Shown here piece by piece: positions 46,101 to 54,354 of a DNA stretch of 64,000 nt (its first letter is position 1; each line of letters starts with the position of its first letter). Source of the DNA: Metabacillus niabensis (GTDB lineage Bacteria > Bacillota > Bacilli > Bacillales > Bacillaceae); contig NZ_JAIVLH010000003.1 in the NCBI RefSeq assembly GCF_020524345.1, positions 243,296 through 307,295 on the forward strand. The letters run 5' to 3'. Below the pieces are notes generated by a model. It had not been told where the DNA came from. It did no database searches and saw only the letters and a list, made by a program, of their open reading frames with translations. A program made the position numbers and the translations under genes.

Positions 46101-48654
46101 GATCAACTATTTTAATATATACATTTTCACCTAGATATTCCTTTGCATCCCACGTAATACGCTTGTATGTTTCTGATTCGGGACCAGTTGCCTTAAATAA
46201 CTCTTTTCCATCAGAAGAACGGACCAATGTCACATATAGGTCATACTTTTTCGTTCCATCCATCTCATCTCCTCCACCTAAGAGGAAAGAAACTTCTCCA
46301 TTGCCAGCTAAGTTAAATGTGTTTGACGTTAATGTTCCGGTTCTCTTATCAGCATCTTCAGGTTGTACTCCTTGAAAGCCCCATAAATGGTAGTTTCCTT
46401 GATGTTCAAAAGGAACTGCTTTGTCCCAATAAGTTTCTTGATCTGTAACAGTTCCATCAAATGCATTTCCTGTAGCAGTCCAGCCTGTTAAATCTCCTGT
46501 TTCAAAACCGGGGTTTATTAAAGTATTTCCGATGATTTCTTCTTCATTTAAAACTTGAAAGTCATCGACGTTAATATGTCCAAATCCCCCAGAGTGGTGA
46601 TCAACAACTTTGATATAAAGAGCTTCACCAAGATATTCCGATGCATCCCATTTTACTCTACGATATTTTTCCGTATTAGCTCCAGTAGCTTTCATTAATT
46701 CTTCTCCAGTAGAAGCCTTAACAAGAGCTACATATAAATTATTAATGTCCTGTCCTCCACCGACTAGAAAATCAATCTGTCCGTTTCCATCCAGAATAAA
46801 GGTGGATGATTTCATGATTCCAGCTCTTAAATCTGACTTATCATCACTCGTTGCTCCCTGAAATCCCCATACATGGAAATTACCTTCATGTTCAAAAGGC
46901 CCTCCCCAGAAAGTAGTTACATCTGTGACAGGTGATCTGAATGCTGAGCCAGTTACAGTCCATCCTGTTAAATCTCCTGTTTCAAAATTGGGGTTTTCGA
47001 TCGTATTTGGAAGGCTATCCTTATCAAAATCTTCTAGATTTCTTGTAAATGTTGCCTCTTTTAAAGGGTAAAAGGATAATGAATTCAGTGTAACTTCCCC
47101 ACCCTTTGAATATAACTCTATCTTTCTACTTGAATCATTTGGGAAAATTTGATTTGTAAAAACAGCTGTTCCTTCCTCTGCAAAAACCTCAACAGATGAG
47201 CGGTCAACTAATAACTTAATCGTTAAAATTCCATCCAAAACATTTAAATCAGTATGTTGAATGGTAGGAAAGTTCTCATCAAAATCTGTTTCACCTGATT
47301 TTGTTCGATCTACAGACAGTTTTTTATCTTGGATATTATAGGAGATGTTTGTTTCTTCGCTTTCCCCTTTCCGAACTAGAAATCCTAATTCAGTTGCAGT
47401 TGCATCCGTAAGGTTGAATTCTGCCTCAATCTCAAACATTTCAGCTTCAAGATCTTTTAAAACATGATCAGTTGATAGTTTTTGATTTTTTATTTCCACC
47501 ATATTTGCAGTATCTCTTAACTGGTTTAGTTCATCTACTGGTTCTTGTTTTAATCGTATCTCGCCATCCACCTCAACTAAAGAAAGCTCTCGTGGTATTG
47601 ACATAGCTCCTCTCCAAGATGAAGTAGGAATTTCCCCTGCATATTGAGCTGGATTATTCATCCATCCTAACCAAATTCTTCGGCTTTCATTAGAAGAGTT
47701 AACCGTATTGCTCCATGTTACACCAGCATAAAAATCAGCACCGTAATCTGCCCACATTAATTCATCCATCTTTTTATCTGGAGTAAAAGTACTGCCATTA
47801 AAGTCCCCTACATAATAGTGCATTCCAGTTCCACCAGTTGGTGTTGGGTTGATACTTACAGTTAACACCCATTTTGAGCCTATTTTATTTCCGTTATCAT
47901 CATATAATGGCAACTCAAACAAATCAGGACATTCCCAACTTCCAATCTCAGCTGCTTTAGGATCAGAGAATTCCCCTGCTTTTTTCCATTCTAATAGATT
48001 GCTAGATGAGTAGAAATCGACTCTTTTCCCACTAGTAATAACAAAGATCCATTGGTTACTTTCCTCATGCCAAAACACCTTTGGATCCCTAAATACACCT
48101 GAACCTCCATTACTTGCTTTCATTTCATTTGGCATTGTCAGAATTGGATTTTTCTCATATGTTGTCCATGTTCGACCATTGTCAAGACTGTAGGTAGCGC
48201 TTACATGTTGATTATCACCACCATTTTCGCTCGTATAAAGAGCAACCATCGGGGGATTTTCCTTTGTTCCTAGACCTGATGTATTATTCTCATCAACAAC
48301 AGCACTACCTGACCAAGCAAAGCCATTTTCATCAGGATAAATCGCAATAGGGTAGTGCTCCCAGTTTACTAAATCCTTACTAATTGCATGACCCCAATAC
48401 ATTGGTCCCCACACATTATCAGTAGGATTATGCTGATAAAACAAGTGATATTCACCGTTATAATAGACCATTCCATTAGGATCATTCATCCAATTTTCCA
48501 TAGGAGAAAAATGATAACCAGGACGGTAACTCTCATCATTAACCACTGGGAGAGATGCGGCGTTTATGTTTCCTAATGATGGGATGAACAATTGAATCAA
48601 TAGAATAAAAGCAATAAATACATGCATATAAGACTTCTTAATAGTTTGATTCAC
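43171..48654 (-). CDS. Secreted multi-domain fructanase with two GH32 domains, LamG and three repeat modules
   Basis: 1827 residues with a signal peptide (about 1-33, INAASLP). Order: GH32-1 (45-540) with intact Asp58 (WMNDPNG), RDP at 189-191 and Glu241 (WECP); repeat module A (about 555-710, FETGDLTGWTVTG ... GFGHINVDDFQV); repeat B (715-870); a LamG/concanavalin-like domain (874-1105); GH32-2 (1118-1620); repeat C (1635-1795); a charged lysine-rich tail without LPxTG. In GH32-2 the nucleophile motif reads WMNEPHAP, with glutamate near 1141 instead of aspartate, while RDP (near 1273) and the acid/base WEL (near 1332) remain. Domain 1 should be an exo-acting levanase/inulinase; domain 2 may have a different bond preference, endo action or transfer activity. 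Under a LacI-type operator. Confidence 0.88.
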   Translation of the reverse strand: MNQTIKKSYMHVFIAFILLIQLFIPSLGNINAASLPVVNDESYRPGYHFSPMENWMNDPNGMVYYNGEYHLFYQHNPTDNVWGPMYWGHAISKDLVNWEHYPIAIYPDENGFAWSGSAVVDENNTSGLGTKENPPMVALYTSENGGDNQHVSATYSLDNGRTWTTYEKNPILTMPNEMKASNGGSGVFRDPKVFWHEESNQWIFVITSGKRVDFYSSSNLLEWKKAGEFSDPKAAEIGSWECPDLFELPLYDDNGNKIGSKWVLTVSINPTPTGGTGMHYYVGDFNGSTFTPDKKMDELMWADYGADFYAGVTWSNTVNSSNESRRIWLGWMNNPAQYAGEIPTSSWRGAMSIPRELSLVEVDGEIRLKQEPVDELNQLRDTANMVEIKNQKLSTDHVLKDLEAEMFEIEAEFNLTDATATELGFLVRKGESEETNISYNIQDKKLSVDRTKSGETDFDENFPTIQHTDLNVLDGILTIKLLVDRSSVEVFAEEGTAVFTNQIFPNDSSRKIELYSKGGEVTLNSLSFYPLKEATFTRNLEDFDKDSLPNTIENPNFETGDLTGWTVTGSAFRSPVTDVTTFWGGPFEHEGNFHVWGFQGATSDDKSDLRAGIMKSSTFILDGNGQIDFLVGGGQDINNLYVALVKASTGEELMKATGANTEKYRRVKWDASEYLGEALYIKVVDHHSGGFGHINVDDFQVLNEEEIIGNTLINPGFETGDLTGWTATGNAFDGTVTDQETYWDKAVPFEHQGNYHLWGFQGVQPEDADKRTGTLTSNTFNLAGNGEVSFLLGGGDEMDGTKKYDLYVTLVRSSDGKELFKATGPESETYKRITWDAKEYLGENVYIKIVDQHTGEFGHINVDDFQVKNGGIIHHWTFNQSEGNTVKDEVTGENQKVEYVFSDAKYKPSSDPLWRNGVVKNGLLFDGYSTYIEQAATQSIQPSDAMTIEAWVAPRSYEWGDLGQLSAIVNQHNKAQGEGYILGMGRHGKWSFQAGLNGEWKEVWAEEDKVLEKDKWSYIVATFDQDAKKMKIFLNGELAGEVNTPKNATITASDKNLLIGKHNTAAVLGPFTANMFNGLIDELKIHNKALTAEEVKKNYDQIIDNQENHQLPSPDLSFDRSVYDGDRYRPQYHFLSPGHWMNEPHAPFEYNGKYHIFYQHNPQGPYWHQIHWGHAVSDDMVHWEDAPVALAPSGVSPDGVWSGSANFDENGEPVLFFTAGDDSKTPNQMTGLATPTDVTDPMLEDWKMLPNPVTVQAPDLPAEEGKVMFGQFRDPFVWKDGDTWYQIVGSGIENIGGTALLYTSKDLKKWEYKGPFFVGDSKAYPKTGDVWELPVLLPLGEDKHGEQKYAFFINPWFKSYSEHNVKYVFHWVGSWDKENNKFIPDHEEPKLFDYGIHFTGPSGMIDESGRSILFSIAQDRRTEQQHYDAGWAHNAGLPLELSLLKNGELGIEPIKELESLRGEKVIKMKNKSLKKANKLLADVKGDMLEIILEIKGKSNEKVGIKVRQSDDSSEEVSLYFDEATEKFGVDATKMSLDPDIEKTSSEGDLSLDGENLKLHIYLDRSMIEAYANGKKSITTRAYPTRADSLGIELWSESGKAKIVSMEVFEMGSAYSDNLEPAYYEEEAPKEEIPHGELLNHDFQSGDLTGWTVLEGNAFTDDHVTNKNDWGWGGPFGQATTSIDPSRYHLWGFHPDHGGDQATGVIKSENFILGGDGQIDFLTSGGADDKLLYIALVDAKTNDILMKATGHNGEAYRRVRWDASEYIGKDLYIQVVDKHTGGWGHINLDDVNVPVYKEIASEEGSTEPDIVSETHDSEEKKNQGKKKQ

Positions 48655-49065
48655 ATTATCACCTTTTCTTATAAATTTACTTTTCCTGTACAGACCATTA
48701 AAGCTTAAGAAAAATTGTTAATTAAAACTTTTCTCACCACCTCCTTTATGGTATCGCTTACAAATATTCGTTTTAAATGCGTTTACTATAACTGAAATTT
48801 ACAAAATTCATTAATGATACTTCCTTCCCCTTCATATGTCAACCGACTGACATATTCTTCAAAAAAAATTGAATACTTCAAAAAGGCAAGTTTTGATTCT
48901 TTAATATTCAAAATTTATACTTAATAAAACACTTTAGGAAACACTTGAAGAAGAGGCACTTCCATTGCTAAGAAGTACCCAAATGACAAACGAAATAATC
49001 AAGTGTCCGACTTGCACTTGAAACGTTAGAACAAAAACTACAAAGGACATAGTTGAATCTATTAT
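48655..49065. other. Fructanase promoter region
   Basis: Besides the operator-promoter it holds two weak cre-like words (ATCGCTTACAAA near 48755; AATGCGTTTACT near 48778). No gene is seen between here and the fructotransferase stop. Confidence 0.45.
48814..48853 (-). promoter_or_regulatory. Fructanase promoter with LacI-type operator, copy 4
   Basis: ATGTCAACCGACTGACAT (48836-48853) gives TTGACA on the minus strand; TATCAT (48814-48819) follows after exactly 17 nt. One half-site differs by two bases from the copies at the importer. It lies about 180 bp before the start codon. Confidence 0.78.
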
Positions 49066-50409
49066 TTATGCTCCTGGCGCTGGAGTGGCTCTGAATGCAT
49101 TTTCAGTCTTGTCCATAACAACCTGTGCATCACTTCCCGAATCAAGAATCGTATTTTGAATCGATCCTTTTTCTACCAATACTGTTGTTACGGTAAGCGG
49201 CTCTGATGCTTCGGTAGCCAACAAAGCGTCTACTTGCGCGGAGAAACAAGAATCACTTATCTTGGCATGAACCTCTGTAGCAACAACATGGTTAGTAGAA
49301 ATATAATTTCCATTCCCCGTAACTATACGTATGATTATAGGTGTTGCACCTACCGGCTTGATGTTCTGAGTATTCATTACTTCAGAAAAGTGATTACCAA
49401 TTACAGAATTATTATGGCCACTAATATAGAGCAGCCCATATAAATCATCTAAACCATTGTCCATTCCCTGAAAAGGAGTCCAAGGTTCATGGTCCCGTAA
49501 AAAGTGATTTGAGGAAACCAAGTTTTCCGAACAATTTTCCCTAAATACCACCATTCCTGGATAAAATGAATGAAGTCTATTATTTGTAATACTGGAACGT
49601 GTCACACCATCAAAGTAGATACTGCTCGCACCTCGCGGAAAAACATTATTTGCTGTAATCAAAAGTCCACCAAAATTTTGAGCGTAAATTGAATATCCTT
49701 TAAAACCGGCCCCTATCAAATTATCGGTTATTTTTGATGCCTGTCCCCAACCTCGTAGTTCTATACAGTTCCCACATTCAGCTATGAAATTATCATGTAT
49801 AGTCAGTGCATCTGCATGATAAATAGTCATTCCATGCTCTAAATACACAAACCCCATGCCTGTAATCCGAAAAGAGTCACAAGCACTTGCAACATAAATA
49901 CCTGTTTTCCCGTTCGTGTATGTGTTTTCCGGATTTGTTTCTCCTGAACCATCTTCGATAAAATGCAAACCATCAATACAAAAGTCAGAAAACTCAACCG
50001 AACTTATTCGGGGATTTCCATTTCGTTCAACATAAAATGCAGCTCCTTTATATTCCTCGTCATTTACTTCTAGGGGAATATCTACGAGAATACGACTTCC
50101 TCCCGGCCACAATTCATGCAAATCAGGCCACTCATTCTCAGAAGTGTTAAAACGAATACTCGAAGATGTAAACCCGTGTCCAGATCCCATAATTTTAAGA
50201 TAACTGATGTCTATAACTACTTGACTGCCAAGATGATAATCTCCCGGTGGAATATAGATAACCGCACCCGGCTTTCCGCCTTTATTCACATCAGTGTCCG
50301 TTTGCCTACTTTTAATATCTGCTATAATGCTATTGATTACCTCACCAATATCCTCATACGGATTACCGACAGGCCACTCTGTTACATCGTAATAATTTTT
50401 ACTAGCCAT
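49066..50409 (-). CDS. Inulin fructotransferase, DFA III-forming type (GH91)
   Basis: 447 residues, closely matching the GH91 inulin fructotransferases described from Bacillus sp. and Arthrobacter, e.g. VGNPYEDIGEVINSIIADIK, GKPGAVIYIPPGDYHL, MGSGHGFTSSSIRFNT, ELRGWGQASKITDN and LHSFYPGMVVF. The fold is a right-handed beta-helix that forms trimers. It removes terminal di-fructosyl units from inulin as difructose anhydride III by intramolecular transfer, not hydrolysis; DFA I-forming enzymes are the nearest alternative. No signal peptide is visible, as also in the Bacillus homologue I recall, so its location is unclear. It has its own operator-promoter region and is separated from the fructanase gene by about 410 bp. 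Confidence 0.88.
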   Translation of the reverse strand: MASKNYYDVTEWPVGNPYEDIGEVINSIIADIKSRQTDTDVNKGGKPGAVIYIPPGDYHLGSQVVIDISYLKIMGSGHGFTSSSIRFNTSENEWPDLHELWPGGSRILVDIPLEVNDEEYKGAAFYVERNGNPRISSVEFSDFCIDGLHFIEDGSGETNPENTYTNGKTGIYVASACDSFRITGMGFVYLEHGMTIYHADALTIHDNFIAECGNCIELRGWGQASKITDNLIGAGFKGYSIYAQNFGGLLITANNVFPRGASSIYFDGVTRSSITNNRLHSFYPGMVVFRENCSENLVSSNHFLRDHEPWTPFQGMDNGLDDLYGLLYISGHNNSVIGNHFSEVMNTQNIKPVGATPIIIRIVTGNGNYISTNHVVATEVHAKISDSCFSAQVDALLATEASEPLTVTTVLVEKGSIQNTILDSGSDAQVVMDKTENAFRATPAPGA

Positions 50410-50484
50410 AAATAGATTCTCCTCTCAATTTAGTGTGTTTGTCCATAAACTACTTTTCTTGATATAGCTGAAAAAAACTTACAC

Positions 50485-50502
50485 ATGTTAACCGGATGAC
50501 AT
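50485..50502 (-). promoter_or_regulatory. LacI-type operator, copy 5
   Basis: ATGTTAACCGGATGACAT, two changes from copy 1, lies 76 bp upstream of the fructotransferase start. On the minus strand it reads TTAACA in the -35-like place with a poor -10 behind it. Confidence 0.65.
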
Positions 50503-50603
50503 ATCATTTTAAAAAAATTTAAATCTTCAGAAATCAAAGTTATGAATCTTTTAATTCCCATTACCTATTCTTAATAAACCGCTTTAGAAAACCCTTACAA
50601 AAA

Positions 50604-50643
50604 ATTATATGCCATCCTTTTTCGTAGGTCAACCGCTTGACAC
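50604..50643 (-). promoter_or_regulatory. Fructotransferase promoter with LacI-type operator, copy 6
   Basis: AGGTCAACCGCTTGACAC (50626-50643) supplies TTGACC on the minus strand; TATAAT (50604-50609) follows after 17 nt. The block GGATGGCATATAATT behind the operator is the same as at copy 3 of the importer operon. Confidence 0.75.
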
Positions 50644-51044
50644 AAATATTTAGAAAATTCATCTTCTCATATAATAAAACTGGTCAGTTCAATTCCCTGA
50701 AATAAACAAGACATTTAGTGGATTCGCTAAAGGTTTATTTGATCTCTACAAGCTTTTCTTCATCGTAATGACAAATTTTGATTTTTTATATATTTTCTAT
50801 GTAAGCATTTTTGTAAGGTGAAGTTTTCCATAAATTACGAATTACTAACAACTTTCTTCTGTGCATATTTAATGCTCCATTACCAGCCTTTATCATGTTA
50901 AAAAGCGCATATCTTTACTCAAGAATAGCGCTCGTTGAATTTCAGTAGCAACTGAAAATGACTAGCATTTATTGAACTCTAGCACCCGATAGTTTTCCAT
51001 TCTTCACAAATTTCTAAAGTATAAGTTTTTCTAATTTCCCCATA

Positions 51045-51095
51045 AAAAAATCCCCTCTATAGAAAAACAGTAAAGCATCTTTCTTTTTACTGTCT
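51045..51095 (-). terminator. Terminator behind the amidohydrolase gene
   Basis: ACAGTAAA and TTTACTGT form the core, extended by ATAGAA/TTCTAT with small mismatches; a TTTTTTT run follows on the minus strand near 51046-51052. Confidence 0.6.
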
Positions 51096-51174
51096 TCTAT
51101 AATGGGAAAATATCTATCACAATACAAAAATCTATTAGATATTGCATAGTCTAAAACAGCAATAAATATTCTAG

Positions 51175-51948
51175 TTAAAGTTTTTTATCGATATACCAAT
51201 TTTCCCCATTTCGGAAGAAAATTCTATCTTGCGCTTCACTACCTACTGTTTCTTTAATTAATTTAATATCATTGTATGAGAATCGATATTTTGCTCGAGT
51301 TGAAGGCAAATCACTGCCAAACATAAGGCAGCTTGGGTTTTCGCTATATAATATTGTTATTAATTCACTGATTTCATCACGTTTATACCCAACCCGACCA
51401 AAGCCTGTTAAACGAATAGGAATATCTGCAGTAACAATTTTTTTCAACTTATCAATTGAACACTTATGCATCCCAAGATGATCAATTGATACTTTTGGTA
51501 ATGTAAAAATTAATTCTTCTAATTCTTTGTCAATTGTTTGCAAATTAAGATAAAGCTCTGTCTTCCAATTACATAATTTATAAACTCTCTCTGATAGCTG
51601 TTTAATTTCTTTTGGTGAAGCAGATAATCTTCTGTATATGTTAAATCTTATTCCCTTTATTCCGACATCGTTTAATTTTAAAATGTCTTCATCGGTTGTA
51701 TCGAATGGAAGCTGAGTGATACCTATAAAATTATTTCCTAATTCTGAAATTGCATCTGCAAAATAATCTTGATGATACCCTTGAAATGAGCCTGACACAA
51801 TGGCTCCACCAGTTACTTCAATCGACATTTCTTTTAATTCTTTTAAATAATCATTCACTGTATAATAATCAGGGACAAATCCTTGATTTTCTTCAAGAGG
51901 AAACTTCGGATCAATAATATGAAAATGAGAGTCAAATATTTTTTGCAT
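51175..51948 (-). CDS. Amidohydrolase-2 family metal-dependent hydrolase
   Basis: 257 residues, TIM-barrel fold of PF04909. The metal-binding HxH is FDSHFHIID near residue 8, a histidine follows in VSIDHLGMHK, and the catalytic aspartate is in FGSDLPSTRA. Relatives include lactonases, decarboxylases and dicarboxylate lactone hydrolases. With the carboxylate carrier gene 9 bp upstream and a GntR regulator, it probably starts breakdown of an imported organic acid or lactone; the substrate is unknown. Confidence 0.75.
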   Translation of the reverse strand: MQKIFDSHFHIIDPKFPLEENQGFVPDYYTVNDYLKELKEMSIEVTGGAIVSGSFQGYHQDYFADAISELGNNFIGITQLPFDTTDEDILKLNDVGIKGIRFNIYRRLSASPKEIKQLSERVYKLCNWKTELYLNLQTIDKELEELIFTLPKVSIDHLGMHKCSIDKLKKIVTADIPIRLTGFGRVGYKRDEISELITILYSENPSCLMFGSDLPSTRAKYRFSYNDIKLIKETVGSEAQDRIFFRNGENWYIDKKL

Positions 51949-51957
51949 AACTATCTC

Positions 51958-53259
51958 CTACAATATAAACATTAAAATCAAAGTTGCAATAATAGCAAAC
52001 CCTAACCCTATAGGCGTTGCTTTATAAAGTAAATCACTATAAAATTTCTTAGAATCTTCTTCGCTTAAACCACTGTTACCAAGTATCAAACTACCGCCTG
52101 TAGAGAATGGCGCTAAAGCTGTTGATTGAGCGCCGATAATAATAGCAACCGCAATTAACGAAGCACTGTAGCCTGCAGGACCTATTATACCCGCAATCAT
52201 AGGGAACATAAGCGGTGCAACAACACCCAAAGTACTACTAAAGATTGACATAACACCAGCAATGATTGCCACAGCAATAGGAACAATAATGGACGGCATA
52301 TTATTGATCATAGAAGCTAATAAATCGATTGTACCTGCTTCAACGGCAACATCAATTAACATTCCTACCCCAGAAACAAGCCATAATGTATTCCAAGGTA
52401 CTCTTGCCATTACTTCTTTTGGTTTGTCCTCAGCTAATTTTAATAAGTAAGCTGCGATTGCGAATACAACTGCCAGTAAAGTAATGTCCGTACGTGAGTT
52501 AATAAACTGAATAATTTCATTCTCAGGCATAAAATTAGCGAGCATTGGTACTCCTAGTACAATTACCATAAGAAGAATAATTAAAGAAATATTTACTTTT
52601 TGTTTTTTTGAAAAAACTTCTGGCTTTTCTATATTCAACTCAGTGATTGGACTGTTTTTTCTATCAAAAAACATCAGAATCAACATGATAAATATTGGAT
52701 AGATAAATGAAACAACAAAGATATCCCTTGTCAGAATATTTGCCTGATCAGCAACAGCTGTTTCACTTAACAAAGAGTTAAAGAGTACCCCATGCGCACT
52801 ATACATGAAATTTGCACCAGAAAGGGAACCTAATGAAACTGCGAATGAAGCATGTAATTTATTCATTCCTGATGATTTACATAATGCCATTGCAATCGCA
52901 CCCATGACTGCCACAGAAGTAAAGAAACCGGCACCCATCCCTGAAACCAACGCTGTAATAAAATACAAAATTAAAGGCAGCCAGTTTGTTTGTTTTTGAA
53001 ATCTATAAAGTAATAATTGAGCAATTTTTTCCAAAGTACCATTTACTACTGCAAAATTAAAGAAGAGCGCTAAGGTGAAAATAACTAAGAATAATTTTGT
53101 TGGGAATGTTGCCAATAAATCACTAATAGACATCCCCAAAACAAAACAACCAATCAAATAAGCTAGTGCTAAAGCTACTAAACCAGTATTAATATCAAGT
53201 TTTTCACCCAGATAGATTGCAATGATTATAGCCAATATTATTAAAATGGAATAGACCAT
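51958..53259 (-). CDS. SLC13/MatC-like dicarboxylate carrier
   Basis: 433 residues, 11-12 membrane helices. The start LDINTGLVALALAYLIGCFVLG resembles the N-terminal domain of malonate carrier MatC, and the C-terminal helix-hairpin region IIGAQSTALAPFSTGGSLIL fits the ion-transporter superfamily of SLC13 and DcuC-like carriers. ATG behind AAGGAGGAAATT. Probably imports a di- or hydroxycarboxylate that the amidohydrolase encoded next processes. Confidence 0.75.
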   Translation of the reverse strand: MVYSILIILAIIIAIYLGEKLDINTGLVALALAYLIGCFVLGMSISDLLATFPTKLFLVIFTLALFFNFAVVNGTLEKIAQLLLYRFQKQTNWLPLILYFITALVSGMGAGFFTSVAVMGAIAMALCKSSGMNKLHASFAVSLGSLSGANFMYSAHGVLFNSLLSETAVADQANILTRDIFVVSFIYPIFIMLILMFFDRKNSPITELNIEKPEVFSKKQKVNISLIILLMVIVLGVPMLANFMPENEIIQFINSRTDITLLAVVFAIAAYLLKLAEDKPKEVMARVPWNTLWLVSGVGMLIDVAVEAGTIDLLASMINNMPSIIVPIAVAIIAGVMSIFSSTLGVVAPLMFPMIAGIIGPAGYSASLIAVAIIIGAQSTALAPFSTGGSLILGNSGLSEEDSKKFYSDLLYKATPIGLGFAIIATLILMFIL

Positions 53260-53392
53260 AATTTCCTCCTTCATTTATCGATCATTTGTTTATATGTAGT
53301 GTGTAGTCGCCTAAGATGAAGCGCTTCCAAAAAATAAGGAACTATCAATCTAGTTCAAAAATGACCACCACCTCTTATCTATTTATTTTTTC

Positions 53393-54115
53393 TTAGTCTA
53401 AACTTAATAATGATTTGTATTTGTACATGTCTCCACGATAGGAAGAAGCACCTGCTAATACACAACCTTTTTTTACTTTTAAGTCAACACTTCTATATAA
53501 AATTGGAGAACCTACAGAAACATCAAGAATTTTTGAAATCTCTTGACTAGCAAGAACTGCTTCTATTTCAATTTCTCCTTCGGTAAGGGACATATTAAAT
53601 TTATTTGAAAATAAATGCGAAAAAGAATAATTAACATATTCTTCATCAGTAATTTGTTCACCATACTTTTTTAAAAGATAACGGTTATCGATAACAATTG
53701 GGATACCCTCTGAAAGACGTAAGCGTTTTACTTGATAAACTTCTTCTCCAGGTTTTACCCCCAATTTTACATCTATTCCTTCTGGACAAGGTACGGATCC
53801 CCGATATAGCAACTTAACATTAAAGTTTTCTAAGTACCACCCTCGAAAAAAAGTATCCAATTTAGCAATATCTGTTTTTAATTTTTCTTTTCGAACAATA
53901 AAGGTGCCTTTTCCTTGGATACGTTTTAAAAGACCTTCTTCTACAAGCAATTGGACCGCCTGACGAATAGTCATTCTAGAGACATCAAACATTTTTATTA
54001 GTTCATCATCGCTTAAAAACTTTTCTTTTCCTTCCTTGTACATTTCATCTACTTTTTTTCTTAAGCTATCTGCAATTTGAACGTACTTTGGAATAAGAGA
54101 ATTATAATTACTCAT
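53393..54115 (-). CDS. GntR-family regulator (HutC/UTRA type)
   Basis: 240 residues. N-terminal winged HTH (YVQIADSLRKKVDEMYKEGK, DDELIKMFDVSRMTIRQAVQLL, GLLKRIQGKGTFI), C-terminal UTRA effector domain. Start at ATG behind AGGAGGGTGAGC. A palindrome CATCTAGATG (54169-54178) lies 54 bp upstream and may be its own operator. It heads the unit with carrier and amidohydrolase and likely represses it until substrate is present. Confidence 0.85.
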   Translation of the reverse strand: MSNYNSLIPKYVQIADSLRKKVDEMYKEGKEKFLSDDELIKMFDVSRMTIRQAVQLLVEEGLLKRIQGKGTFIVRKEKLKTDIAKLDTFFRGWYLENFNVKLLYRGSVPCPEGIDVKLGVKPGEEVYQVKRLRLSEGIPIVIDNRYLLKKYGEQITDEEYVNYSFSHLFSNKFNMSLTEGEIEIEAVLASQEISKILDVSVGSPILYRSVDLKVKKGCVLAGASSYRGDMYKYKSLLSLD

Positions 54116-54354
54116 GCTCACCCTCCTAGGGATTATATTAAATAACATTTCACCCCACTTCATCTATACATCTAGATGACTTGTTTTTTATTTTATAGAA
54201 CCAAAAGTTAAGAGTCAACATAATTTTCTGAATTTTCTAGTTCTGTTAGGGTTAATTACAAACATTATATGATATCCCAATCTTCGTCTTTTTTATGGCT
54301 TGATTAATGATACTAAGATTGACACCACTAAAACCTTGATAAACAGGACTAAAT

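Larger units (their letters stand above)
50410..51044. other. Long promoter and spacer region upstream of the fructotransferase gene
   Basis: Two LacI-type operators lie in the first 250 bp. From about 50650 to 51040 I see no gene, motif or resemblance to known elements. Confidence 0.4.
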
